Assembly: GCF_008831285.2 (NCBI RefSeq)
Contig: NC_045139.1
Span: 27,061,308-27,125,307 of the forward strand
Reading direction: 5' to 3'
Origin: Nymphaea colorata
Taxonomy: Eukaryota; Streptophyta; Magnoliopsida; Nymphaeales; Nymphaeaceae
DNA: 64,000 nt
The notes under the pieces are model-generated. The model worked only from the letters and a program-made list of their open reading frames with translations, did no database searches and was not told where the DNA came from. Numbering within the stretch: position 1 is the stretch's first letter; every line of letters begins with the position of its first letter. Below, one piece after another: positions 47,164 to 60,843 of the stretch. Position numbers and translations under genes: made by a program.

Positions 47164-48609
47164 GTTGACAGTCACTTCCAATGTCAATGGAGAAACTGTA
47201 ATAAACTTGCACTTCACCAGGTTTGGAGAAAGGTGAGAAAAATTATGTTAATGTCAATCAAAATTAATGTTGGGTGAATCTGTTGGGAAGGCCATCATGG
47301 TTACACCAGGTTAAACCGGCACCACTAGGTCCCGCTCGTATCTGTCCTTCCTTTCTTTTTTCACTTCGTTTGGAAGATGCTGATTATTATTAACCATGAC
47401 TATGGATTCATTATTAGCTAATTAATTGGTGCAAGTACTGTTGGTTCAGTGGTATGTAATTTTGCAAGGATTGTAGAGATCATAACCTAATTTTATCTGT
47501 CACTGAAAACACTATAAATTATTGCTAAAAAGACTATGAACTATCCATTATTAATGCTCTTGGCAACTGTCTTTTACCAATTGATTTTTAATGTTTAGAT
47601 ATTGGTATAATGGGTATTTGCTCAAAATTGGCCCAAAAAATGATGAAAGGTTGGTATACAGATAGAATTTGTAGGAGATTCATGCTGTCATACAATTAAA
47701 TTTAAACATATGTTTTTTGTGACCTTTTGCTCATTTTTTGGACAATTTTAATTGGATATTCATTGAAAAGAAATTTGGGTGGCCGGAAGACCCAGACATC
47801 ACTCTTAATTATCGTGATGTTGTAGATATCATAAATCAAATTCTTGATACAGAATTCTTGTATATAAAAGATGAGCAAGAATGAAAAATGTAACCATGCA
47901 CGATACTTGAGCAACCGTTATAAAAGACGGCTTTAATGTAACGAGGTGGCAACCTTTTGCAGCGCCTGTGTTGAAGTCCAGTCTGTAAGATGACATATGC
48001 TGGTGGAGACACTATCAATGCAGCTGCCACATGGGACCATCAGGTTTGGATATTCTAAGGTGGTATCCATAGATCAAGATGGGAAATCATATCTGATCCC
48101 TTTGGCTGGTGGAAAGCTTACTAAAACAAGGTACATTTTTGGCCCGTGGTGTATGTTAGGACTACGCGCTGCTTGGATATCAATCAGACATATATTTATC
48201 CAAATCACTTTTGGATCCAGATTAGGTCTCTCGCCCATATTGATCTGGATACAAATTGAGTCTCACCCAACTGAGGATATCCATGACAAACTCTCTCTCT
48301 CTCCCTCTCTCTCTCTCTTTGCTATAGCTAAAAGGCATGAACCAGTAGTCCAACGGGATGATGATCTGTACAAACTTGCAGCTGCTGATAGGATGTGGTG
48401 GTGTGCACTCTGTTGTTGGCAGGTGGGTGGTGCTTCTTCGGCTTGTCTCTGCAGGAAGGTCGAAGGTCCTCCATAGGAAGACTGGGACATACCTCGAAGG
48501 CCATGGTTTTTAAGCACGGCCGGCTTGCTCAGTTCTTTAGAAACAGCACTTGTTGCGGGACCTTGGCTTGTGATGAGAGAACAATCTATTGGTTTTACTC
48601 TTTCTTTTA
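47164..48609 (+). pseudogene. FAD-dependent monooxygenase (MO1-like) pseudogene, copy B
   Basis: Three exons are recognisable with GT-AG edges. 47164-47232 (69 bp, same length as in copy A) encodes LTVTSNVNGETVINL. 47963-48130 encodes a segment with LPHGTIRFGYSKVVSIDQDG, very like the middle of plant FAD monooxygenases, but with a TGA four codons before MLVETL. 48382-48609 encodes GCGGVHSVVGRW (the GCDG motif with Asp changed to Gly), then after a frameshift CDERTIYWFYSFF, the conserved active-site strand segment. The N-terminal FAD-binding GAGIAG exon and the C-terminus are not seen. Family members hydroxylate small aromatic substrates using NAD(P)H and FAD; this copy cannot be functional. 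Confidence 0.72.
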
Positions 48610-49379
48610 ACCCTCATGGTATATGAACCAAGATCATGAAACTTAGTTGCCTTTTAATTTGTTGAAATGAATGTAGATTAGGTTAATATGAGCTTGATCT
48701 GGTGGCTGATAGCCTTCCTGACTTTCCAATAACTCTTAAGTACACATATTTAGATATTAATTAATGGTCATTAACAACAAATTGACAGAAAATTTTGTTG
48801 GATCACAGGATGGAATATTGATGGCTTGTATATTGTCAATTGTATATAATAATGCAATTCTCTTTAGATATCAATTAATTGTCATTAACAACAAACTGTT
48901 TAGATATTAGAGACCATCTAGGAGAAAGTTTTGCTTGATCACAATATAGAAGGTTGGTCGTTCTTGTATTGTCAATTATATATAATAATGCAGTATTGTT
49001 GACTGTTGGCTTAGACTGGGAGAGTTGTCAATGCAGTTGACATTAATAGTCATGCTCTTGAATGCTTCTAAGATTGAAACAGAAGCAAATATATTCACTT
49101 TTACTGGTGGAGCCAGATTTTCAGTTCAGGAGAGATAGCCACGTGTAATTTTTTATTTGAGAAGGGGCACAAAATCATATCATTTATATTACATAAAAAT
49201 TTCGACATTCCATGCATTATAATATGAAACAAGATTGATCTGTTTTCAAAAAAAAAAAATTGGCATAATGGTCAAGGAAGATACTTTACTTAGAAGATGT
49301 TGTTTTGCTTGTTAGGTGCTTGGGAGGAAACCTCGTGGTGTTCAAAGGGAGTGACGAACAGAGAGATGCCAAGCCCTCT

Positions 49380-49918
49380 TGTGATGGAGATGCTGTCCCC
49401 AGAGTCTCATGCCTTACTGGAAGCTAGGGACTTCTGTGACGCTGTTGGATTCTGATGATGTCCCAGGATCTCTCTAGTTCTCCATCATGAAGCCAATGAG
49501 ACCAGGCTGGACTGGAGTACTCCTGGGCCATGGCATGTTCCAAGGGCCCTCTGTATTGGATAATTCTGTGCCTTTTCTGGGCCGTCTTCCTTAAATCAGA
49601 AATATACAGCAAATAACCCAAACTTCCATGAAAATCTGCACAAGAAGCCAATACCAATTTCAGCAAAAGGAGTTCGGACATCTAGAAAGCTTCCTTCCAA
49701 AACATTGGTCAAATTAAGGCTTTGCAATCCACAGCCAAGAACAATATCTTTAGAAGAGAGCACAAAATTCACCCTTTTAAACAGATAGAGAAAGTCAGGA
49801 AGATGCTAAATCAAGAAGGCTTCCTCAGACAAAGAGCATTCCAATTTGAAGATGAGTTAGGAAGCTGTCCAAAGAGAATGGGGAGGTTGAGTGAGGCAGA
49901 CACTGTCCAACAGGAGGA
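49380..49918. pseudogene. Unidentified duplicated coding-like block, copy B (left part)
   Basis: Counterpart of 24020-24500. It is cut by Copia element 3 just after CAACAGGAGG; the rest resumes at 55473. Short open pieces occur on both strands with no recognisable domain. Confidence 0.4.
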
Positions 49919-49923
49919 TTTCG

Positions 49924-50490
49924 TAAAGAAAATAGGAAGCAATAGAGAAAGGAAGAGGAAAAGAGAAAACACAAGATTTACATGGTTCGGTCCTTGAGAA
50001 CCTACGTCCACAATCAGAAAATCAAAGTGCCTTCCTTCTTTGTTTCTTTTCTTTTTTCTTGATTACACTTTCTATGTACATCGTCACTTTTTGTACAGTA
50101 GTAAGAGGCTACAAAAATCTCCCTGTAACCGGTGAGAGATTTTTGGGCATAATTATTTCAGTTTGAGAATCGTGAGCCAAATCACCATCTTTATGATCTT
50201 TCTTTTTTCCTTTTCTTCTTATCCTCTCATCAAGATTTATTTCCTTTTCTCCTTGCGTTGCATTGTGAGAATCGTGGATCAGATTGGGAGCATTCTGGCT
50301 GGCACATGATAACTGCTGCTTTCCATTTGTAGAGCCCATTAAATGACGTTCCATAGAAGCGTTTTGTTCCTTGCAGCTGTCGATACCAAAACTGAACGTT
50401 GCATTAAATTTGGGCATTACACTATTTGATAGACGATTTCCTTGCTGACTTGATTGCTCATGAGTCAAAATTGAAGGTTCTTCTTTAATA
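49924..50490 (-). repeat. 3' LTR of Copia element 3
   Basis: 567 bp. Its outer 117 bp (49924-50040) match 55079-55195 in inverted orientation with one difference. Its inner 98 bp (50393-50490) match 55370-55467 directly with two differences. The gag-pol frame reads about 127 codons into it. Confidence 0.88.
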
Positions 50491-53400
50491 CGCCCCCTCA
50501 AACGAAAACGACTGATGACGTTGAGTTTGGCTCGTAAATTTAAAAACTGATCTTTCCCCAAGGCTTTGGTAAATATGTCCGCAATTTGGTCAGAAGAATG
50601 CACGTACCTAGTGGTGAGATTCCCTGAAGTGGCCATTTCTCGCACATAATGATAATCAATCTGAATATGTTTCGACCGATTGTGGAAGACTGGATTTTTT
50701 GCTAAATAGAGAGCACTGACATTATCACAAAGAAGAACAGGTGCTTTCATAATTGGAATGCCAATATCTCTAAGGATCTGAAGAAGCCAGGTTAATTCGG
50801 CCGCTGTTGATGCCATGGAACGATATTCAACCTCGGTGCTGGATCGAGCGACGGTGGTTTGCTTCTTCGCACTCCAAGAAATACAATTTGCTCCTAGAAA
50901 AGTACAGTACCCTGTTGTGGATCTTCTGGTAAGATGACATCCGGCCCAATCGGCATCGGAAAAAGCATATAAATCAACCGTACTCTGAGAAAGGAGATGA
51001 ATTCCATAATCGATAGTCCCTTTGATGTAACGGAGAATACGCTTGGCAATGTTGAAGTGAGCTCGGGTGGGATTCTGCATAAATTGACTGATGAAATTTA
51101 CTGAAAATGATATCTCTGGCCGAGTGATTGTGAGGTACTGTAAGGATCCAACTATCGCGCGATAAAATGTAGGATCTAGGTATGATGAAGTATCCAGAAG
51201 ATCTAATTTAGTTGCCATGGGAGTGTTCATTGGTTTGCAATCAATCATTTGTGCACGGTCCAAAATGTCTTGAGCATATTTTGCTTGATTGAGGAAGAGA
51301 CCATTGTCAGTGTGTAAAACTTCGATCCCAAGAAAATAGCTAAGTTGCCCCATATCTTTCACAGGAAATTCATCTTGAAGTTTAGAGAGAAAATTCTGAA
51401 TTAAGCTGGAAGAGCTACCTGTAAGCACCATATCATCAACATAGATTAAGAGAATGAGATAAGTGTTATTCTCATGAAACGTGAACATCGATGGATCGGA
51501 ATAGCAGCTCAGAAATCCATTGTCGAAGAGGAAGTCACTTAGCCGTTGAAACCATGCTCTAGAAGCCTGCTTCAGACCATATAAAGTCTTGTTAAGACGG
51601 CAAACATGATGCGGAAGAAGAGGATCCTCAAACCCTGGTGGTTGGGACATATATACTTTTTCATCAAGTGATCCATGTAGAAAGGCATTTTTAACATCTA
51701 ATTGTTTGATGCGCCAATTGAAAATGGTTGCAAGAGAAAGAACGAGCCTTATAGTAGTGGGTCGAATGACAGGAGAGAAAGTCTCTTGATAATCGATTCC
51801 TTCAACTTGAGTGAAACCCCGGGCAAACAAGCGTGCCTTTAGCCGATCAAGGCTTCCATCAGCTTTGAGTTTGGATTTGAAAACCCATTTAGATCCAACG
51901 ACGTTCATATTGGGTTCTTTTGGAACTAATTCCCATGTGTTATTGGATCTCAGTGCCATCATTTCTTCTTCCATTGCCGCTCTCCATCCATCATGTCGAA
52001 GAGCATGTTGAATTCTTTTGGGCTCTTTTGGAATGCTAGAGTAAGTGATATGAACATTGGCATATTTTGGATTGGGTTTGTGAATGCCCGTCATAGCTCT
52101 AGTGGTCATTGTTCTGCTTTGGGAAGATGTTGCTCGAGTCATAGATCTAGTAACTATGGCTCAAGGTTCCATAGAGTTTGATGGGCTAGATGAAGCTGAT
52201 GGCGTTGGATCAAGTGGATCGGCTGAATCAACATTGGTAGGTAAGGAGCTGACATTTGTCGCGTCTTGATCATATACATTTAGGCGCGGGTCTGGTGCAG
52301 GGCTGCAACAAGGTGTGAGATTGTCTGAATCTAATGGAGTTCCAGCACTTGAGCCTTCGACGTCGACAAAAGATATATAATCACTTCCCATGACGTCATC
52401 CTTGTAGAGAGAAGATGGGTTTTTGAAAGGGAGTGAATTTTCATCAAAGACGACATGCCTTGATATGTATAGACGTCTGGAATTTGGTTCGAAGCATTTG
52501 TAACCCTTATGAAGGGTGCTATAGCCGATAAAAACACATGGAACTGATTTAGGATCAAATTTGTTCCTTGCGTATCCTCTCAAATAAGGGAAACATCTGG
52601 TCCCAAAAATGCGCATGCTGGAATAATTAGGCATCCTGTTAAACAAGATGGCAAAAGGTGACTGCATATTCAAGGTGGCGGAGGGCAACCTGTTCATTAA
52701 GAAAACCGCAGCTGAGAAGGCGTCAGTCCAAAAACGTGTTGGAGCATTAGAATGGAAAAGCAATGTTAATCCCAATTCAGTGATAGAGCGATGCTTGCGT
52801 TCTGCCTTGCCATTTTGTTCAGGTGTCTTGGGGCAGGAATATTGACGTTTAATTCCAAGAGCATCAAGATAGGCTGTGAAACGAGAACTAGTGTATTCAC
52901 CGCCTCCATCACTTTGGAAGATTTTTATTTTCCTGTCGAACTGACGCTCAACCATTTTGTGAAAATGAACAAAAGCATAAAAAAAATCAGATTTATGCCT
53001 TAGAGGGTAAAACCATGTAAAGCGACTATTGTCATCAACAAATATAGCATAGAAACGATATTGTTCTCGAGATGGAACGGGTGCCGGCCCCCATAAATCA
53101 CTATGAATTTTTTCTAATGGTAAAGAGCTAATATCATCTTTCTCAAGAAAAGGCAATTTGCAAGATTTTCCCATTTGGCAACTAGCACAAATCGAAAATG
53201 AACCATTAGGTAAAACATCAATGTATTTATGATTCTTCAAAAAAGAGAGAACACTAGATTGAGGATGTCCCAATCGAGCATGCCAAGATTCTTCCGTCGC
53301 CCGTCGAAAACGTGATGAAAAGAAAGCTTTATGATTGCCATTGTTGTTAACTTCATAGAGACCACCTTGTTCAGTTCTCGTTGCCACTAGCCTGCCCGTC

Positions 53401-54644
53401 CTCTTGTCCTTCAAGATGCATCGACCGGAGGTGAATTCAAAGATGTATGGAAAATCGTTAGTCAATTTACTAACAGAGATAAGATCTTTAGTGAGACGAG
53501 GAACATAGAGAACATCCTTAAGAGAAAGATTTGGAGAAATATCAGCTTGTCCAACGTGTGTGATTGGGATACGCTGCCCGTTCCCAACAATAACAATATC
53601 AGAACCATAATAAGGAGAAATGTTCTTAAGTTTACCTGTGTCCCCTGTCATATGGGCTGTAGCTCCAGTATCAACCAGCCATCCAGAATCTTGTGGATCA
53701 CTTATAGTAAGGGCTGCAAGGGCATGATTAGCATCTTCCGCTTGGAAAGAATGATTAAAACGATTGTAGCATCTCATGGCAGAGTGATTCTTCTTGTTAC
53801 AAATTTGACAAACGATATCTTTGGATGAATTGAAGGAGGTGGCCGACCCATCGATTTTTGGTTGAGGAGGTTTAGTGTTGTAACCTGTTTGAGACAGATT
53901 GTATCCACCTCCGTGAGAAGGATAATGTTGATGGTAGCCTCCTCCACGTCCACCTCTATTATGCCGTCCTCGTCCTCGAGAGATTTGGTAAGTGCCCCGG
54001 AGTCGATTTTGATTGTCACGTTGCGCATAGAAGGCAACTTGGGGCGAAGTGTCCGAATTGAAAAATTTGTTTCTCACTTCCAAACTTTGTAATAAAGATA
54101 TCAATTCTTTGTAAGAAGGAACGGGTGGCTTGAGCATGGCCATAACGAAAGGTTCGTAGCCTTTTCCCAGTCCTTGGAGAAGCCAGAAGGCCTTTTCTTT
54201 GTCTCCAACAGATTTTCCTATGGCAGCCAAGTCATCGCATATGGCTTTGAACTTGGCGACATAGACTTCAAGGGCATCGTTACCCTTTTTACAAGTCGTA
54301 AGCATATGAGTAAGATGAAAACCCCGTTCTTGAGCAAAGGCATCAATAAGAGTGGACCAAATTTCTTGAGAAGAACTCAATCCAACAACTAAACCAAGGA
54401 CATTTTGAGACAACGTACCAGTGATCCATCCTTTTATAAGACGGTCAGAGCGACACCACGATTCAAAATTGGGATTTGAGATTAGTTGCTGCGGATCAGC
54501 CGGGTCAACAATGTGACTTGGCGGAGCAGAGATTGAACCAGTCAGAAAACCCTCCATGTCCTGACTTTCAATGAGTGCAAGGATTTGCGTCTTCCACAAT
54601 AGGAAGTTATTGTGCGTCAACTTCAGAGAAACAAAATTGGCCGT
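50109..54644 (-). pseudogene. Copia gag-pol, one nonsense codon and lost start
   Basis: One frame of over 1500 codons, interrupted only by a TGA at 52161-52163. In the first part (counted from 54620): zinc knuckle CQICNKKNHSAMRC 271-284, protease DTGA at 317-320, integrase D508, D571, E607 with 35 residues between the last two. In the second part (counted from 52142): RT YVDD at 234-237, RNase H DAD at 396-398, then ADIFTKAL near 521-528. All catalytic residues are kept. The TGA falls in the variable linker between integrase and RT. There is no ATG at the front: the frame runs upstream to about 54644 and then meets RT sequence, because the true start lies in the inverted block at 55309. The frame passes the purine tract and ends inside the 3' LTR. 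Confidence 0.9.
50491..50502 (-). other. Polypurine tract of Copia element 3
   Basis: TTTGAGGGGGCG on the minus strand, directly before the TATTAAAG start of the 3' LTR. It is read through in the gag-pol frame as part of RFRLRGR. Confidence 0.75.
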
Positions 54645-55081
54645 TGAAATTTACTGAAAATGATATCTCTGGCCGAGTGATTGTGAGGTACTGTAAGGAT
54701 CCAACTATCACGCGATAAAATGTAGGATCTGGGTATGATGAAGTATCCAGAAGATCTAACTTAGTTGCCATGGGAGTGTTCATTGGTTTGCAATCAATCA
54801 TTTGTGCACGGTCCAAAATGTCTTGAGCATATTTTGCTTGATTGAGGAAGAGACCATTGCCAGTGTGTAAAACTTCGATCCCAAGAAAATAGCTAAGTTG
54901 CCCCATATCTTTAACAGGAAATTCATCTTGAAGTTTAGAGAGAAAATTCTGAATTAAGCTGGAAGAGCAACCTGTAAGCACCATATCATCAACATAGATT
55001 AAGAGAATGAGACAATTGTTATTCTCATGAAACGTGAACATCGATGGATCGGAATAGCATCTCCGAAATCCATTGTCGAAG
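54645..55081 (-). pseudogene. Duplicated reverse-transcriptase segment
   Basis: 437 bp, aligned without gaps to 51092-51528 of the same element at roughly 97% identity. It covers the RT region from FDNGF through YVDDMVLTG to ISFSVNF. It is fused in frame at one side to gag-flanking bases and at the other to LTR sequence. The substitutions suggest that it came from a slightly different element copy rather than from the one it sits in. Confidence 0.85.
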
Positions 55082-55369
55082 AAGGAAGGCACTTTGATTT
55101 TCTGATTGTGGACGTAGGTTCTCAAGGACCGAACCACGTAAATCTTGTGTTTTCTCTTTTCCTCTTCCTTTCTCTATTGCTTCCTATTTTCTTTATGGTA
55201 TCAGAGCCTCTACAAGCCTTCATCGGCAGATAACTCCTGGAAATCAGTCATTTCCCTTAGTGCCGCCGTTGATATCCAAGGAAGTGCCGTCCTCTCAATT
55301 TAGTGACCATGGCACCATCCACCTCAGCAGCATCTTCAAACAGTTTGCTCTATCCTTACCCCCTCAATT
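55079..55369 (+). other. Inverted LTR end, primer-binding site and gag start
   Basis: On the plus strand, opposite to the rest of the element: LTR end 55079-55195, primer-binding site TGGTATCAGAGC at 55196-55207, leader, then ATG at 55309 opening a 20-codon piece that ends PYPLN, which is the missing N-terminus of Gag. The inner junction shares AAG with the RT segment, and the leader end shares CAATTT with the gag break at about 54634-54641, so short homologies sit at the joins. Confidence 0.85.
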
Positions 55370-55467
55370 TGAACGTTGCATTAAATTTGGGCATTACACT
55401 ATTTGATGGACGATTTCCTTGCAGACTTGATTGCTCATGAGTCAAAATTGAAGGTTCTTCTTTAATA
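55370..55467 (-). repeat. Truncated 5' LTR of Copia element 3
   Basis: Only the first 98 bp of the LTR, two differences from 50393-50490. The promoter-proximal remainder and the correctly oriented primer-binding site are missing. Confidence 0.85.
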
Positions 55468-55479
55468 TTTTGTACGGAG

Positions 55480-55860
55480 CAGGACGTATGCACGTTTGCA
55501 GGTTTGTGGAGGCCAAGTACTCCATGGTCAGGGCAATATGTGAGCTGTTGAAGCCTCAGGCTTTGGCCAGACCACCACCATCTACACGTTGTCTCCACTA
55601 TCAGTGCCACTGGTTGCAATGGTAAAATGGGACCAATCGAGGCTGACATCTACAGATCAGATGCATGGAGAGCAGTCCATCAATGATCTCTAGAACAGCA
55701 AGCTCTTCTGCAAGGACTACCCTTTCCTTTGCCTTCCATGCAGTAAACAGAAGCACAAACCCTGTCTGATCTCTTCCCATTTGGGTACTTTGTCGCCATT
55801 TTTGTGGAAAAGTACATCACATTCTCCCCATCAAGTGAAATAATCAAATCCTCATTAAAC
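55480..55860 (+). pseudogene. Unidentified duplicated coding-like block, copy B (right part)
   Basis: Counterpart of 24530-24925. The piece with VEA(K)YSMV and LLKPQALAR is recognisable near 55505-55570 but is not in one clean frame. Interrupted from its left part by Copia element 3. Confidence 0.4.
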
Positions 55861-56224
55861 AAGGTCATGATTAATGTGTAGCTGCAAGGGTTGTGTTGCA
55901 AAGAGTGTTCAAACTTATGCTGCTTGATGAAGCCAAAATGGAGGAGCGCTTCTTGGAGGACTTCTGCGGCAGCATCAATGCTGAGCTGTAGAGAAGCCAA
56001 GGAATTATCAACATTTTTCCTAGATCATTATTGCCTATATCTACAAATTAATTTGTCTCAATATACAAAAAATTCAAAGGTTCACATGTCTCTCTCTCAC
56101 TCCCCTTCTCTACCTCTCTTTGTAAATTTCTTTGACTAGATACTTAAATATCTTAATTATTTTTTATTAATTGAAGTTTTTTTCATGTTGTAACATCTAC
56201 ATGATTGACACCAATTTATCTATC

Positions 56225-56230
<6 letters not shown>

Positions 56231-56264
<34 letters not shown>
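56231..56264. repeat. (TAA)n microsatellite
   Basis: About 11 units, exactly at the point where copy A carries its extra 3.4 kb. Confidence 0.9.
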
Positions 56265-56265
<1 letters not shown>

Positions 56266-56990
56266 GATCTAGTGAACATTGAGTCTTATCATGCTAAATA
56301 AACTTACTAATGACCCAAAACACAACAGAATCAGACACCAATAAAACATCAAAACATTGTTTTAAGTGATACCCATTTGATCTAAAAAAAAAACACTTAG
56401 ACTCAAACAACAGAAATATTCACAAAGCCCAAACTCAACACAATGCCTATGTTGTCAATGTCGATCCATCACAAAGATTGAGGATGTCAATCTTATAGCC
56501 CACGATCAACTAGGAACTAATTATAGAGATAGAAAGAAGGGATCAAATTTCTCTAAGTATGGTAACATCTAGCCATGAGTAGAACATGGTTCAACAAAAT
56601 AAGCATATAATTATGTCAAACAAATCCATAGAGGACTCATCATTGGCATCCATAAGTAATCAAATTCATAATGAACCTTAGACTTATATTTTATTATCAT
56701 TAATGAGGTATATATGACCTTCATATGTTATAGGGTTAACAATGGTGGTCCCTTAACAATGAATGTGGTCATCGTAATGAGCAGTCAGCAGAAAACTTTG
56801 TGGGCGCATCATACAAGTAGAAAAAAACATGTCAACACCAGGCGATCTATATAGATCGAGGGTAACTTGTAGTGAAACTTCCTGAGGTATCCCAGATCAC
56901 TACAGTAGTAGTAGGGTGTAACCACTGACATGACCCAAGTGGTAGACCGGCCCCTCTATGCACCTGGGTTGAGGGACTTGGAGAACGCCT

Positions 56991-57100
56991 GCTCTCCAAA
57001 CAAAAATTTAACAAAATGCACTAGAGTTGAGGGACCAATAGAATGACTGCTCTCCAAACAAAAATTTAACAAAATCCACCAGAGTTGAGGGACCAATAAC
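56991..57100. repeat. 58-bp tandem duplication in copy B
   Basis: GCTCTCCAAACAAAAATTTA begins copies at 56991 and 57049; copy A has only one (near 30561). Confidence 0.8.
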
Positions 57101-57616
57101 CCTATGGGTTGTATAGTATAGACAGAGGAGTGTGCAACCACAATGATTTCATGTTATATCACTACTTCCTAGGATAAAACCACCCACTAGACCCGCTTGC
57201 ACCTATATGTTATTGTTGAAACAAGATTGATGCTTCCTTTAACATATTTACCTATGGGATTATCATCATGAATCACATTTTAGAGTCCACCATAAAAGCC
57301 CAATGCCCAACCAACATCTCTAAAGAAAATTCCTAAACCTTGTAAAGACATTTGCATAAGGGCAACCACATATCATCATAATGTCTCATGTCAATGTCAT
57401 TGGTGTGTCTACATTTATACTGATCGCAAACACACCTTTGCAAATGCATTGGCCTAGGTACATATATACATTATGTCAATATATACATATGTATCAGTAC
57501 CTATGTATACATATACGAGTACACAAGCATGCCAATAGATTTTCTATTATTCATAACTCAGATCTTAGACTGATTTTTTTCTGTATTACCAATATAATTA
57601 CATGTCCATATATATC

Positions 57617-59664
<2,048 letters not shown>

Positions 59665-59960
59665 TAAGTAGGGATGTCAACGGTTTAGATTTTAATTCAA
59701 CATACCCTTAATCATATCCACATATTTACATATTCACATATTTTAGTTCCAACATGAACAAAGAAAAGTCCTATGTGAATCTGAAATCAGATTTCGAATA
59801 TGATTTTTACATTCATATCTGAATCCAAATCCAATTTTCAAAGTGTAAGAGCATTGGATATAGAATATTTATTTAAAGCTAAATCTGATCTAATCAAATA
59901 TTTATATATATCAAATTTCAAATCTGATAAGATGTCATTTCTTAAGTTCAAATCCGATCT
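59665..59960. mobile_element. A/T-rich miniature element
   Basis: Starts TAGGGATGTCAACGG and is rich in AAATCTGAT and GAATCCAAATCC words in both orientations, like 43797-44000. Right end and target duplication not determined. Confidence 0.45.
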
Positions 59961-60120
59961 GATTTTTTTAATCAAATAGTATTTTTTTTCTATAGACAGC
60001 ATCAACCATTAACCTTAGTGCTGAACAGGCAGTTCCTTTTTTTATTTCTTTTTCTAATGAATTCTTTGTCTTTTTAAAAAGCTAGAAAAGGTTAACAGTT
60101 TTGGTCTTTGTCTATCTAGT

Positions 60121-60843
60121 TGACTTGCACCCCATAAATTTAGTCTCACTATTGAAGATAGTGAGAGATCTTCAAAGACTTATAAAGGGAGGAGGGTATT
60201 AATGAGATGATTGTCCTGGTTCCTAGCTTTTTCAAGGGCAAGAGCTGAAACTGCTAGGGGGCGGGTTGGGATCCGCCGAACCAGGGACCCGAGCCCAAGA
60301 ATGGGTCGGGTTATTACAATGGTATCAGAGACGGCTCAACACTCAAACCTGGGGTCCCACACGTGCGGACGCGTGTGCCTTAAGGAGGGTGGATTGTAAT
60401 GCCCCAAGTTTAGTCATATATTGAAAATTGTGAGGAATCTTCAAGGGTTTATAAAGTGAGTCATTGATGGGATGATTATCCTGGTTCCTAACCATTTTGG
60501 GATTAGAACCGAAACTGCTAGGGGGCGGGTTGGAATCCGTTGAACCAGGGACTCGAGCCAAAGTGGGTCGGGTTGTGAGCCGGTTCAATACTCTGACCTA
60601 GGGTCTCACACGTGCGGACACATGTGCCTTAAGGAGGGTGGATTGTAACACTCCAGAAATTTAGTCTCACTATTGAAGATAGTGAGAGATCTTGTTCAAG
60701 GACTTATAAGGAGAGATTATTAATAAGATGATTGTCTTGGTTTAACCTTTTCGAGAGCTAAAGCCGAAACTACTAGGGGGCAGGTTGAGATCTGCCGAAC
60801 CCAAACGAAGAGCCTCAGCCCAAAAGTGGGTCGGGTTGTTACA
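60121..60843 (+). mobile_element. Tandem TRIM-like array: three LTRs, two internal segments
   Basis: Three related direct repeats of about 180-200 bp: 60121-60318, 60395-60576 (right end deleted) and 60644-60843. They share TTTAGTC, AGATGATTGTCCTGG-like, CTAGGGGGCGGGTTG and GGGTCGGGTTGTTACA blocks. LTR1 is followed at 60320 by TGGTATCAGAG, an initiator-Met primer site. Two internal segments, 60319-60394 and 60577-60643, contain CACACGTGCGGAC and end AAGGAGGGTGGAT before the next TGTAA. This plan is that of a terminal-repeat retrotransposon in miniature duplicated by LTR recombination. No coding capacity; no 5-bp target duplication is apparent. Confidence 0.75.

Larger units (their letters stand above)
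49924..55467 (-). mobile_element. Rearranged Ty1/copia element with TA...TA termini
   Basis: A 5544-bp minus-strand Copia element inserted in copy B. The uninterrupted relative in copy A (24470-24545) shows the target, and a 5-bp duplication remains as TTTCG (49919-49923) and TTTTG (55468-55472). The 3' LTR is 49924-50490 (567 bp), beginning TATTAAAGAAG and ending TTTTCTTTA, so both ends are TA rather than TG/CA. Gag to RNase H follows in one frame with a single TGA. The 5' end is abnormal: only the first 98 bp of the 5' LTR is in place (55370-55467), next to an inverted block holding the LTR end, primer-binding site and gag start (55079-55369), next to a 437-bp extra copy of RT sequence (54645-55081). 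Confidence 0.92.

Noticed and set aside
55079-55369. Considered as the start of a separate plus-strand Copia element
   Set aside because: Its gag start runs only 20 codons before joining the truncated minus-strand LTR, and the missing continuation of the same gag frame is found in the minus-strand element at about 54644.
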